Part shown: in pieces, positions 1 through 10,551 of the stretch
Layout: the number at the start of each line of letters is the position of its first letter
Numbering within the stretch: position 1 is the stretch's first letter
NCBI GenBank assembly: GCA_944739405.2
Contig: OX123186.2
Coordinates: forward strand, 9,632,995-9,696,994
DNA: 64,000 nt
Source of the DNA: Euclidia mi
Taxonomy: Eukaryota > Arthropoda > Insecta > Lepidoptera > Erebidae
Reading direction: 5' to 3'
Notes under the pieces: generated by a model
Databases searched by the model: none
What the model was told of the DNA's origin: nothing
The model's input: the letters and a program-made list of their open reading frames with translations, nothing else
Translations under genes and position numbers: made by a program

Positions 1-391
1 CGTCCAACAATGAACGCAGCTCTGCGACGTTCAGTTTAGTAGCGGGCGCCTTGTAGGTGGCGTGTAGATGTAGGTTAGCACCGCCTAGGTGCAATTCTAC
101 ACCCAGCGTGTAGACGGAGTTGAGGTCCGGCGTAGGTAGTGGCTGGTGTACGACTCTTCGTCTTATCAGCACTGCCAGTCCGCGGTAGTGTCTTCCCTTG
201 GGCGAGGTTTCGTCCCTCCGATAAACGAGGAAACCTGGGAATCGTGGTTGATCTGCAGGTCCCAGGTGCGTCTCGCTTATCAGCGCCACGTCGATGTTCT
301 GTTCCTGCAGGAGAGGGCGGAGTAGGGCGACCTTATTCATCAGGCCGCGGGCGTTCCAGTGAATGATTCTCAAGGGCCTACAATTCATCAT
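1..391 (-). CDS. J1 ORF2, N-terminal endonuclease fragment (partial at window edge)
   Basis: Reading the minus strand from the ATG at 391-389 gives an uninterrupted frame to the window edge, about 130 codons. It begins MNCRPLRIIHWNARGL after the initiator; 'HWNARGL' is the Asn motif of APE-like endonucleases and 'VALISETHLG' carries the catalytic Glu motif. The family nicks target DNA to prime reverse transcription. The start overlaps the end of the gag frame (stop at 378-380) by 14 nt, a common arrangement in Jockey elements. The visible part has no disabling mutation. The RT domain is outside the window. Confidence 0.85.
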   Translation of the reverse strand, partial: MMNCRPLRIIHWNARGLMNKVALLRPLLQEQNIDVALISETHLGPADQPRFPGFLVYRRDETSPKGRHYRGLAVLIRRRVVHQPLPTPDLNSVYTLGVELHLGGANLHLHATYKAPATKLNVAELRSLLD

Positions 392-2544
392 GTAGAACTA
401 GGTCCGCCAGGCCCTTGAGAATAATGGTGACAATTTTTTGCTTATCGCGCCCTTCGCTGAGCGCAGTGAGTACGCTCTGAAGGACGGCGATCGAGGCCTG
501 GGCTGTGCCGGAGCTCCTTGTACCCTCGCTCTTGTGCGGGGCCTTGGTCTTTCTACCCCGGGGCGCGGTTGTGCCCTCCGGGGCGACGACTGGGTGAGCT
601 GTCGGCTGGGATGTCGTTGCGGGAGTCTTCGGAGCCTTCCCGGGGTCGCCCTTAGCCTTCTTAGGCTTAGGCTTCTCTGCGGCCGGTGCGGGTGCAGGTG
701 TTGGTGCGGGTGTCTCCGTGGCGGGCGCGCCTCTGTTGCCTCGCCTACGGTTCCTCCGCCCTCTCTTTTTCTTCGACGTCGTAGTCGCTCTGCGAGCTGT
801 GGGGTCGTTCGCTTGCGCCATAAGCGATGACCCCTGCGCTGCCTCTCCTTGGGGCTGAGCGTTGACCGGTGCCGGCCCCTGGTGCGGCTCCCCGGTGACG
901 GCGACCGACCCCGCCTTCGTGTTGCGCGCCTCTCTCTTGAAGACGGAGCAGTTGATGTGGTTCGCGGGGAGCTCCGCCCCGCAGTTCGCAAAAGTGGCTG
1001 GCTCCTCTCTAGGGCGCGGGCACTCTCTGGCCGTGAGTTCCTCGCCACACCTCACACATGCCAGAGGTCGGTGGCAGTGGTGGCTCGAGTGGCGGAATTT
1101 TTGGCAGCGGTAGCATTGTGCTGGCCGCCGTTTGCCGCGCCACTGTTCTATCTTAATGCCGGGGATACCGAGCATCTCGGTAATCTCGTAAATCCCCGGC
1201 GTGGTATCCTTGGTGCGTCAGATGATGGCGAGAAGGATGCACCCCGGTCGGTCGCGTCGGGCCCGGATGTATTCCGGGTCGTGGCCCAGCGCGCGGAGCT
1301 CCTCTTCAACCTCCTCCGGTGTTGCGTTACTCGGCAGTCCTCTTATTGCCATTTTCAGGTTGCGCTCCGCCGGGAGGGAGTAACAAAACCAGGAGATACG
1401 TTCGGTTTTCTCCAGCTCTGTGAAGTATCTCTGAACGAGGCGGTACTCCTTCTCCTCCCGGGGCGTAAAACGTAGCCCTTTACCGAACGGGCGGGCGTTG
1501 GCGGCTCGTCCCAGCTGATTTTTAATTTCCCGCATGTGATGCGCCCAGTTCGGGAGGTACTCGACGATCACCGGAGGGTAACGCGGCTTCTTGGAGGTCT
1601 GGACGGCGGCAGCAGCGGCGGCGGGCGCGTCAGATGCGTGCGCGGAGGCGTCGGACGCGGTGGCGGTCAGGTCGGGCACGCCAGCAGGCCGGGTGGCGGC
1701 GCGGGCGCTCGCGGACGCGGCGGCGGTCGAGCCGAGCACGGCAGCCGGCCGGGCGGCGGCGGCGCGGGCGTTCGCAGGCGCGGCGAGAAGCGCGGGCGCG
1801 GCGAGGGTCGCGCGGCGTGGCGACGTAGGCGGCGAGCGAGCGACGGCACTATACGCGGTACCCGGTATCAGTACGCGGTACCCGGTAGTAGTAACATTAT
1901 GCACTGTACTTACGGTTTCAATTTCGGCGTCTCGGGGCGAGCGTGCGGCGCGGCGTCGCTTCGGTGTCCTCCTCACTACGCGACGAACACATAGATCGCG
2001 GCGCGGGCGAATCCTTAGCGGCGACGCGTGGCGAGTCGATCGTGAGGTCGCGTGCGGCGGCTGGGCGCGTCGGCGAGTTGTCCAACACTGTGCACTGCGT
2101 GTGGGACGCGTGGGCAGGGCGTGTCGTGGCGCGGGCCGAGGCGCGAGACGCCGGTGGGCGTCCGCGCGCGGCGCTTGGGCGTGGCGGCGGCGTGTCGGGC
2201 GTGCGCATATCTGCGGCGGGGCGGTTCATGGGCGACTGAAGGTGAGCCTGCATGCGGACCGCGTCTGCCGCGAGGCGCGGGGCGGAGGCTCGCGCTTGCG
2301 CAGTGGCGGGCGCTCCGGGGAGAGGGGCGATGTCTGCGGTGGAGGCGGCGGTGGCGACGGCCTGTCTGGCCGGCCCGCCGGTCGATTGTTGATCACGCGC
2401 AGATGTCGTGCTCCCTGGCTTCTTACTTGATATTGTTGTTGTTTTCTTCGTGGTTTGGCCCTCTGAGCGCGGTGTCGGGATCGACACCGGTGGAAGGTCA
2501 TCTTCATCTTTTTTCTGTTGAGGGTAGTAAGATCGACAACACAA
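378..2544 (-). pseudogene. J1 ORF1 (gag-like nucleic-acid-binding protein), disrupted
   Basis: One frame carries two blocks (1976-1218 and 1175-378) separated only by a TGA at 1218-1220, consistent with a CGA or AGA to TGA change, because homologous-looking sequence continues through it. The upstream block is alanine/proline-rich, followed by a region like the Pfam PRE_C2HC domain ('PPVIVEYLPNW', 'MAIRGLPSNATPEEV'). The downstream block has CCHC knuckles: the first is canonical (CYRCQKFRHSSHHC), the second has lost its His (CVRCGEELTAREC) and the third its first Cys (FANCGAELPANH). The tail is Lys/Arg- and Pro-rich. An N-terminal extension (2544-1918) sits in another frame and overlaps 1976-1918, so a frameshift is also likely. 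Probably an RNA-binding coat protein in origin, no longer functional. Confidence 0.75.
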
Positions 2545-2705
2545 AAAATTTTTCGCTCTATATTTTTAATTGATTAAATATAATAAATCAAATAAACTCT
2601 CAATAATTAATGTAAATATTTATATGCCAACTTAAATACCAACCAGTTTTAGTGTAATTCCTGAGTCACAATCTATTATACACATTGCACTAGCACTATA
2701 TTATA

Positions 2706-3436
2706 ATGGACAGCGTCGAGGCAATCAAGTCATCTTTTTCCACCACTATGGCGAGCATCGAGGAGCGCATGGCCAACTTTGAGGCTGAACTGCAGAAAAG
2801 TGCCAAACAGCCTAACAACACACCCAGCGTAACGAGTATAGCAGCCGATTTTTCATCCTTCCGGGCATTTGTGGTGGAAACCATTGGAGCTTTCCGACGT
2901 CAGATAGAGTTGCTGGCGCGCGAAGTGGACAGCATCGAGATGCGCAGTCGCCGAAAAATGCTTCTGATCCATGGTGTCACTGAACATAAAAATTAAGATC
3001 CTGTTCAGCTGGTCATTGATGTAATTAATATCTCCATCTTACTGATGTCAGTAAGGATAACATCAAGCGGAGTCACCGGATGGGTCGTCAGTCGGGTTCA
3101 AATAAGCCGAGACCAATTATAGTCAAATTCCAACAGGCAGCAATTCGTGATAAGGTATGGTTCTCCAAGACCAAGCTGAAAGGTAGCGGCAAAAAACTGT
3201 CTGAATTTCTCACGAAGGTACGGCATGATACATTCATGGCAGCAAGGCACCGATTTGGAGTCACAAAGTGTTGGACACGAGAGGGCCATATTTTTGTATT
3301 GGACTCCGACGGGTTACAGCATCGTATTTCTTCTCTCGGCGAACTCAACCGGATTAAGGCGGGTACTCAAAAGACGCCGACTGTTGAGTAACCTGCGGCT
3401 GGGAAGACGAAACGAGCAGCGGCCACAAAGAAATAG
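2706..3436 (+). pseudogene. Element A ORF1 (coiled-coil / RRM-like RNA-binding protein), disrupted
   Basis: The ATG at 2706 opens 96 residues with a heptad-like N-terminus (MASIEERMANFEAELQ) up to 'MRSRRKMLLIHGVTE', which matches the start of the L1 ORF1-like domain seen intact in element B. A TAA at 2994-2996 ends this frame. Homology resumes in another frame from about 3056 ('IKRSHRMGRQ'), through 'AIRDKVWFSKTKLKG' and 'FMAARHRFGVTKCWTREG', to a TAA at 3389-3391. Readable C-terminal codons continue to a TAG at 3434-3436. Compared with B it has at least one frameshift and two premature stops. ORF1 proteins of this type coat the element RNA. Confidence 0.8.
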
Positions 3437-4238
3437 GTAGCATGCATCACATAATTTCTAATTGGCAGTAGTTGCGGCATCCGTGGTTTGTTTACTTTAT
3501 ATGTTATGTATTTTACACTTGTACCCTATCTGCAATAGCACTAATCCTTAATACCTCCTAATTCGTTACTTTTGACTTCGACTTTCTTACTAATCAACTT
3601 CTCTAATAAATATTATTCCACCTTCTATCTATAATTTATTACTTTACTTTTCATTTCACTATTTTCAACTTCACGAGTTCATGACAATTTGACACTTGAC
3701 ATCTGTCAACGTCAAAACTGCAATTCGTTTTCTATAGTTGGAAACGTTTAGAAACTGAGCCGTGAATTATATGTAAGTCTCTACTCTTCATTTAATATTC
3801 TTTCATAACCCATATAACTATTTACTTTCTACAAATATATATTTGAACTACTTTACTTATTTGGATGTTTATCTATTCATTTCTATCTTTTTTAGCATAA
3901 ATTTATTTATTGGTTCGTTAATTATTCATACTTAATAATATACTATTTATCTCTGAATATTTACGCTGTACCAAAGACAAAGCCCGGATGTTGCATTTTA
4001 CAATTACCAATTTTTTTCGAAAGCGCATATTAATATTAGATGTTTAAACTTTAAATCCTATTTTTCTTTTGTTGTCAAGCATTGCAATTTGTATATAAAT
4101 ATTTTTTTTTTGTTCTGTAATCTGTTAGCACTGAACTGGCAGGTGGATAAAATAAGACAGATTAAGTTATAATACTCAATTTGTATTTTATTATATTTTT
4201 AGTTATTTATTTATTATTATATTTATTTTTTATATATT
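3437..4238 (+). other. Inter-ORF spacer of element A
   Basis: About 800 bp of AT-rich DNA between the ORFs with no coding potential. The comparable spacer in element B is about 620 bp. It has TGACA/TGTCA-like hexamers around 3682-3712, weaker than the dense CTGTCA cluster in B. Nothing else recognisable. Confidence 0.5.
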
Positions 4239-7144
4239 ATGACAGACCAGTTACAAAGTAGCGATAACGATAGTTTTTTTTCTATGAGTAGTCATAACAG
4301 TAGTTTTGAAAGCATTCCTTCTCTTGCTGAAACTTTGCAGTGCAGGTTTGCCGATGTACCTGGGAACTTTAATGTCGTTCATATAAATGCTCAGAGTATT
4401 CCGGCCCATTTCCAGGATATGCTGACCACTTTTGACTGTAAGAATATCCATGCTATTCTTGTTTCCGAATCTTGGTTAAAACCTTGCCTATTGTCTGTGT
4501 CTTACTCTCTTCCTAATTTCCGACTCATAAGAAATGATCGAACCGGAAGTGGTGGTGGTGGTGTTGCCATTTATCTCCGTACTCACATTCCTTTCAATGT
4601 TGTTAATATGTCATCACAACCTCCACCGCTCAATGCCGGCGAACATCTCTTCGTGGAACTAGATCTGGCCTATACCAAGGTTCTGCTTGGTGTTTTTTAT
4701 TCCCCTAACTGTCACATAAATTATTTCTCTTCTTTCGAACGTATCTTAGAAAATCTAGCTCCTACTTACAGTCATACCATAGTCATGGGTGATTTCAACA
4801 CTTGTTTGTTGAAAAAGGATTCGCGCTCATCTTCCTTGTGTAGTATTGTCGAATCTTGTAATCTATCTATCCTCCCTTTAAATGCTACACATAATTTTCC
4901 TAATTCCACTCCTTCTCTTCTTGATCTCATGTTTGTCTCCTCACCTTCTCTTGTCGCCAAGCATGGGCAGTTTCCAGCTGATGCTTTTTCCTACCACGAC
5001 CTTATCTTTCTCTCCTATAAACTTCGTCTTCCCAAGACAAAGACTAAAATTCTTCTGCAACGTAATTTTGGTGGCATGAATGTAGAAAATATTCGCAGAG
5101 ATGCAAGTATGATCGACTGGAGTCCTTTACATAGCGCAGAGACCATTGACGAGAAAGTTGAATTATTCACTAACGCTATTATTCGTCTATACGATGTTCA
5201 TGCACCAGTCCGTGCGATTAGAGTTAGACAATTACCATCACCTTGGCTAACCGCTGAAATTAAAGTTCTGTTGTCTAAGAAAGCTGTAGCTAAAACTAAA
5301 TATAAATGTCGACCTACTTCTCGCAATTGGGACAACTACATTGCTATCAGAAATCACTGTAAAAAGGTGTGTAGGAAAGCACAACGCCAATAAATCCATA
5401 GTTCTGTTGAGAATGAAGATCCAGCTAAGGTCTGGAAATTTCTAAAAACTTTGGGAGTTGGAAAATCTTCACATGATCCTGTCTCTGATAAAATAGATAT
5501 TAATTCACTAAATCGTCATTTCACTACTTCGTCTAAATTTGATCAGACAACCAAAGCGAATACTTTGCATGATCTTTCATTACTTCCAACCCCAAATTAT
5601 CCATCTTTCGTTTTTAATCAACTATCTGAGTGTGATGTTAAAAAGAGCGTATTATCCATTGCCTCTAACGCAGTCGGTAATGATTGTATCAGCCGGAAAA
5701 TGATAAGTTCCATATTAGATGAAATCCTCCCCATCCTTTGTCATATTGTTAATTTTTCCTTATCTAGGGGCGTTTTTCCCACCGTATGGAAAGACGCCAA
5801 AATTATTCCTTTACGTAAAAAACCTAATCCGTCTTCCTTTACTGAGCTCCGGCCAATCTCCGTCCTACCATTTCTATCTAAAGTGCTCGAGCGTCTTGTC
5901 CATGCCCAACTCTTCTTTTCAATCCACTCCAATCCAGTTTCCGTCCAGGTCACAGCACGGTTACGGCACTGATCAATATTACCGACGACATCAGGCTCGG
6001 TATGGAAAATGGTAACGTGACTGTCCTTTGCCTACTTGATTTTAGTAATGCCTTCAATACTATTGATTTCCATATTCTGCTTGGCATATTGCGCTCTATT
6101 AACATATCTCCACCAGTAATTGATTGGTTTCACAACTACCTGTTTGGCCGCCGACAGCGGATACGGATTGAAGACTCTTTGTCTTCTTGGTGTACGTCTA
6201 CTGTCGGCGTTCCACAGGGTGGCGTTCTATCTCCTTTGCTTTTCTCAATTTTTATAAATTCTATCTCTTATCAACTTCAGTCATCCTACCACCTTTATGC
6301 AGATGATCTCCAAATTTACACTCAAGCTCCTGTCCATGAGCTGTCTGAAGCAATTCGTATCATAAATTCGGATTTAGATCGTATATCTGCATGGAGCCTC
6401 AGATTTGGCCTCCAAATCAATCCTACTAAAACACAAATTATTGTTATTGGTAGTCCCAGGTTGATTGCGCGTGTGGACCGGACTTGTTTACCCCAAGTTA
6501 ACTTTAATGGTACTCCTTTACCCATAAGTGATTGCGTGAAAGATTTAGGAGTGTATATTGATAAAACTCTATCCTGGGTCCCTCAAATTAGGGAAGTAAG
6601 TAGAAAATTATTTTCTGTGGCTGGGACGTTGCGAAGATTGCAAAACTTTCTGCCGACTGCCACTAAAATTGCGCTTGCAAATTCTCTTCTACCTATCCTT
6701 GACTACGCCGATGTCAGCTATCTAGATCTCACGGAGGAGCAACTTGATAAACTTGAGCGACTTCAAAATTTATGTATTAGATTCATATATGGATTGCGCA
6801 AATATGATCATGTTTCCAAATTCCGCAACGTGCTCAAGTGGCTCCCAATTCGCCTTCGACGGAATACTCACATACTTTCTTTACTTTATAACATTCTCTT
6901 TAACCCTTCTACTCCCCATTACTTAAAGGATCGTTTCGAGTTCCTTTCTGATACGCATTCTAGATCTCTAAGGTCATCGGTGAATTTGAGACTGGCAATG
7001 CCAATGCATTCCAGTAGCTTTTATGATAAATCATTTACTGTCCAAGCTGCACGCTTGTGGAATGCATTGCCGATGTCTATTAAACAAGCTCAAACACTAA
7101 CTTCATTCAAGAAATTACTCAAAGAATACTACTTGACTCTTTAA
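4239..7144 (+). pseudogene. Element A ORF2 (endonuclease-reverse transcriptase), disrupted
   Basis: Starts at an ATG (4239). The APE endonuclease motifs are 'VVHINAQSIP', 'AILVSESWLKP', 'IVMGDFNTCL' and 'SYHDLIFLSY'. The frame is interrupted by a TAA at 5391-5393 and reopens unchanged with 'DPAKVWKFLKTLGVGK'. RT follows: 'FTELRPISVLPFLSKVLERLV', a deletion/frameshift near 5905-5940, then from about 5945 'DFSNAFNT', 'VGVPQGGVLSPLLFSIF' and 'YHLYADDLQIY' (catalytic YADD), followed by the thumb and a C-terminal region ending at 7144. B has the same domains in a single frame, which locates the damage. Would have performed target-primed reverse transcription. Confidence 0.88.
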
Positions 7145-7521
7145 CCTTCCTACTCTTGTAATTATCATTTTTATGTTTCCTTTCATTTATATAGCACTAA
7201 TTTATGTATCATTAATATTAATATCTATGTATTTTATTATTATTTATTTATGTATGTACATAGTTATTTATGTAAGTATATCGTTATTTATGTATGTTTA
7301 TGGTTATTTATCTATGTAAAAATTTGTATTTATAATGTTTATCAATAATGATCGCCTATCTACCCCCTTTCTTCTGAATCCATGTTGTTTCTCCAAAGGT
7401 TGCCTGTAAGAGATATCTTAATAGTGATAAGGCCGCCAATCGTACTATCTATAATTTATGTTAAGGTTCATTATTGTAAATTTCTTTGGTGCAATAAAGA
7501 TGATTATTATTATTATTATTT
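7145..7521 (+). other. Element A 3' UTR and ATT-repeat tail
   Basis: Non-coding and AT-rich, with repeated 'ttatgtatgt' units at 7250-7310. A stretch at 7394-7440 is conserved with element B's 3' UTR. The polyadenylation-like 'caataaag' lies just before the (ATT)n tail at 7503-7520. This marks the right end of element A; Jockey J2 begins immediately after in the opposite orientation. Confidence 0.65.
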
Positions 7522-8311
7522 ATCTTGCGATGGTGGGCTGGATGGCTGATCGCCGGCCGAGCCTTAGGGCTGGGGCGACGGGGCATATCCCGGGGACGCG
7601 GCTGCAGCGACCGCTCGGCGATTTTTCTTGTCGCTGGGCTTCAAATTTGAATTTGCAACGTACAGTACACGCGTAAAAGGGCGTGTACTGCTCGGTGCAA
7701 ATTTTTTGCTGTCCGTGCGGCTCGAAGAGGAGGGTAGTTTTTTTTTTCCTTCGTTTGAAAATAACTGTGGAGACGTCCGTCTTCGTTGCCGATGTAGCGA
7801 ATCCAAACTGAACATGCCAGACGTGGTTCATCGCGACGCCCCGTAAGGGGCGTGCAGAAGCTTGTACGGGGCAGTTTAGCCCCCCGCAAGCGGGTTCTTT
7901 GTCCTGCTCTTTAATAAGGGCAGGTCTTGGGAGCGGGCAGTAGTTGCCCTTAGGCGGTGTGGACCGATAGGCGTGTACGCGCGTGCGCGCAGGCCGCTAG
8001 ATCTTCACGCCGTCCGGGCGGTCAACACGAGCTGGGTGAGACCCCCGGCGAACCGAGGGAGGCCCAGCTCCGTGAAGCCAGCGACACGGACGGCGACTTA
8101 CGTGCGGCCTGCGGAGGTCTGGATGGTGTGGATGGTGGTAATGTGTCGGCGTCTAGTTAGACGCCGACGTCGTGATCAGGAGTGTGTCTCCCGGGCGTGC
8201 GCTGTTGCGGTGGTCGTCCGCGCGCGCGCATGATGTGCGTATCATGCAGCGATACGCGCAGATGTCGCGCGGAAAGGGGCGGCCACCTGCAACAGAGGAC
8301 TAATAGGGTTG
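7522..8311 (-). other. J2 3' UTR
   Basis: GC-rich non-coding sequence after the RT stop, with short self-complementary stretches such as 'cgccccgtaaggggcg' near 7837-7852. The end facing element A carries no clear poly(A) of its own; its boundary merges with A's ATT repeat. Open frames here are short, biased in composition and unconvincing. Confidence 0.5.
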
Positions 8312-9616
8312 TTACGTCTGGGGTGGACGGCGGTTACCCGGGGCAACCGGCTCGTCCGCAGCGTCGTCGGGGGTAGCGATGAGGTCGCGAGGCAGTTTCT
8401 TCTTGTCCGGGGGGCGAGCGTGCCAGGGGGCCAGGTCCCGGACGTGGTCCCAGGCCGAGGCGTCGGCTCGCTCAAACATCCCCACGGACAGACGGCGGAT
8501 GTAGACGTCCAGGCTCTCGATGTGGGTGTCCCGCTGGATGACTTCGTTCCTCACGTAGCGAGGAGCTTGTACGGCGGCGCGCAGCGACAGTGACTGCTGC
8601 GCGCGGAGGCGAATGCGGCTCGACTCGCTCGTGAGGGCGAACCAAGCGGGCGCGGCGTAGGTGAGCCGGGTGCGCACATAGGACTTGTACACACCCAGCT
8701 TCGCTCGTAGTGGTAGGTGTGAGGAGAGCACTGGACGCAGCAGAGCTCTGGTAGCGCGTACCTGTGCGACGACGTTGCGGACGTGCGGCCTCATGGAGAG
8801 GGCGCGGTCGATGGTGACCCCCAGGTACTTCACCGTCCGGGTCCAGGGGATGAACTCACCCTGGAGTTTGAGCGGCAGTGGGTGGAGCTGTTTGCTGCTG
8901 ATGAGAATTGCCTGTGACTTACCCACGTTCACCGACAGTCGCCACTGCGAAAGCCAGTGGGGGAGCAGGTCGAGGGAGCGCTGCATCTTCTTGGCGGCGT
9001 GGGCGGCGTTGACGCTGGTTGCTATGTACGCCGCGTCGTCAGCGTAGAGCGCCAGCTCGGCGCCCTCGGCGACGGGGATGTCGTCGGTGAACCTGGTGTA
9101 AAGCACAGGCGAGAGGCATGAGCCCTGCGGGACTCCAGCAGAGATGGTGCGGCTGTCAGACAGCTCCTGTTCCACTGCCACTCGGAAAGTCCGGTTGTGC
9201 AGGAACGAGGAGACCACCTTTACTACATGGCGAGGCGCTGTGGAATTCGACAATTTGAACAGCAGACCGGAGTGCCACACTCGGTCGAAAGCTTTCTGGA
9301 TGTCGAGGAATACTGCTACGGCGTGCTCGCGCTTGTTGCGCGCCGCCGTTATCCGATGCAGTACCCTCGACAATTGCAGTGTCGTTGAGTGCTCAGACCT
9401 GAACCCGAATTGTTCCGGTCTTGGAGTGATGTGCTGCGTGAGGTGCCGCAGCAGGAGTCTCTCGAACACCTTCGAGATCGTGGGCAGGAGAGTGATCGGC
9501 CGATAGCTCTCCGGCTTCAATGGGTTCTTGCCCGGTTTGGGCAGCACGATGATGCGGCCCTCCTTCCAACAGGCGGGGAAGGCGCCTGTGCGGACGATCC
9601 CCGTGAACTGAACATG
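8312..9616 (-). CDS. J2 ORF2 C-terminal part: reverse transcriptase (truncated)
   Basis: Open frame of about 430 codons of element sequence; the frame itself starts in unrelated flanking DNA at 9685. RT blocks in order: 'KPESYRPITLLPTISKVFERLL', 'EQFGFRSEHSTTLQLSR', 'VAVFLDIQKAFDRVWH', 'SAGVPQGSCLSPVLYTRFTDD' and 'ELALYADDAAYIA' (YADD catalytic pair). The thumb-like 'TVKYLGVTIDRALS' and a Jockey-type C-terminus ('RDTHIESLDVYIRRLS') follow. No stop or frameshift in the retained part, suggesting a fairly recent insertion. Without endonuclease it cannot retrotranspose by itself. Confidence 0.85.
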   Translation of the reverse strand, partial: HVQFTGIVRTGAFPACWKEGRIIVLPKPGKNPLKPESYRPITLLPTISKVFERLLLRHLTQHITPRPEQFGFRSEHSTTLQLSRVLHRITAARNKREHAVAVFLDIQKAFDRVWHSGLLFKLSNSTAPRHVVKVVSSFLHNRTFRVAVEQELSDSRTISAGVPQGSCLSPVLYTRFTDDIPVAEGAELALYADDAAYIATSVNAAHAAKKMQRSLDLLPHWLSQWRLSVNVGKSQAILISSKQLHPLPLKLQGEFIPWTRTVKYLGVTIDRALSMRPHVRNVVAQVRATRALLRPVLSSHLPLRAKLGVYKSYVRTRLTYAAPAWFALTSESSRIRLRAQQSLSLRAAVQAPRYVRNEVIQRDTHIESLDVYIRRLSVGMFERADASAWDHVRDLAPWHARPPDKKKLPRDLIATPDDAADEPVAPGNRRPPQT

Positions 9617-9654
9617 CAACAAACCGACTTGTTTATATCCTATTTTACAGGGTG

Positions 9655-9936
9655 CAAGTAGTGAGTGGATGTGAGCGCAACACATTCGTTTCGACCAATC
9701 ACAACGCTTCGTCTGAGTTTACTTGTGGTGGCGTTCGGACAGGTTTCGACATGTTCAAACCTGTTCGATTGTGCTCGCGTCCACTTTATATCGTCATGTT
9801 TTGATTTCTTACTTACTATGGGATAATAAAACAGCCTTAATCGAATAACAATAAACATTTCCCTACTCTCAAATCGTTTTTATTGAATCATCCTTAAATC
9901 TAACTAAGTCTACTTATATATTCATATTTATTAACA
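9655..9936 (-). other. Possible 3' LTR of element G, unpaired
   Basis: Non-coding segment directly downstream of the G integrase tail, at the place a 3' LTR should occupy. It has 'ttatatcg' and 'gggataataaaacagcc' on the plus strand. No second copy was found upstream of gag, so the call rests on position only. The right limit is set by the DUF5641-like frame at 9937. Confidence 0.3.
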
Positions 9937-10245
9937 TTATTTATGATCATTATTTATCACAAAGCTACGACGTCCGTAACATCCTCCCCCCGCCTCCCCC
10001 CGGCGCAGGGCTACCGTAGCCTTATCCTCCACACAGAGGACGGCGAGCTTCGTCGTGGGACGCCGAAGGATGCCCGCTGTAGTCCTGACGTTGGCCGATC
10101 GTACCTTGCCATCTGGACCGACGTACGTAGTCTCCACGATGCCTCGGGGCCTCGTCCCTCGTGGCAGTGTGGGGTCGATGACGACAACCAGGTCGCCAAC
10201 GCGCAGAGGTCGTCGTTGGTCGTCGGATGCACCAGCCCTGGGCAC
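9937..10245 (-). pseudogene. Element G pol C-terminal DUF5641-like domain
   Basis: Frame reads 'RPLRVGDLVVVIDPTLPRGT', then 'GIVETTYVGPDGKVRSANVRT', 'GILRRPTTKLAVL'. This is the small basic domain that follows the integrase core in BEL/Pao polyproteins (Pfam DUF5641). It is separated from the integrase core by frame breaks between 10250 and 10550, where readable homologous codons continue after the stop at 10552 ('RLVRSVKTAL'). Confidence 0.75.
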
Positions 10246-10551
10246 CAGCGTCGGCAGGTATTCATTTACCCAACGCCGCCAGAAATGGTCGGCAAGCGCT
10301 TGGGCAGCTCTCCATTGTTTTCGGCTAGCCTCCTCGCAAGGCCCAGTTTAGGGAAGACCTGAGGAGGTCCTGATGAGGAAGTGGTTTGGAGTCAACGCCT
10401 ACGAATCCTTGGGATCAACGGAAACGTGGGTGAGAGGCCGAGAGATTTTAGAGTGTTCGGCCTGTATCATCAGGGTCAGCAGCACTTCTTCTTTTAGCGC
10501 CCGCTGATGCAGTGTCGCCCCCAGCGCCGTTTTGACCGAGCGTACCAATCG

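Larger units (their letters stand above)
1..2560 (-). mobile_element. Jockey-clade non-LTR retrotransposon J1, 5' part
   Basis: GC-rich block with two overlapping coding regions on the minus strand: a gag-like ORF1 with degenerate CCHC knuckles, then the start of an ORF2 beginning with an APE-type endonuclease. This order and knuckle type match the Jockey clade of insect LINEs. The rest of ORF2 lies beyond position 1. The 5' limit is uncertain, where GC-rich DNA changes to AT-rich DNA at about 2550-2570. Element A follows at about 2640 in the opposite orientation. Base composition contrasts sharply with the AT-rich surroundings. Confidence 0.85.
2640..7521 (+). mobile_element. Non-LTR retrotransposon A (CR1/Daphne-like superfamily, tentative), decayed
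   Basis: Two-ORF element: a coiled-coil plus RRM-like ORF1 (2706-3436) and an endonuclease-RT ORF2 (4239-7144). A 3' UTR follows with an AATAAA at about 7494, ending in a TTA/ATT microsatellite at 7503-7520, the usual 3' end of such LINEs. Element B (44871-49517) is a clear relative: both ORFs align along their whole length, and both 3' UTRs share 'ccaaaggttgcctg' and 'ataaggccgcc'. No target duplication was identified. Clade assignment is tentative without a phylogeny. Confidence 0.8.
7522..9616 (-). mobile_element. Jockey-clade retrotransposon J2, 5'-truncated
   Basis: Minus-strand RT plus a GC-rich 3' UTR of about 790 bp. Homology to Jockey RT starts abruptly at about 9610 ('GIVRTGAFPACWKEGR'), so the endonuclease and ORF1 are missing, as in an incomplete reverse transcript. 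J1 (5' half, 1-2560) lies downstream in the same orientation. J2 holds a 3' end and J1 a 5' end, so in this order they cannot be one element split by A. Confidence 0.82.

Noticed and set aside
1536..2430. Long plus-strand frames of Ala/Arg/Gly in the GC-rich J1 region
   Set aside because: Antisense shadows of the Ala/Pro-rich gag; no independent evidence.
1..9616. J1 and J2 as one Jockey element split by insertion of element A
   Set aside because: On the minus strand J2 supplies the 3' end first and J1 the 5' start after it, so the order is wrong for a split element.
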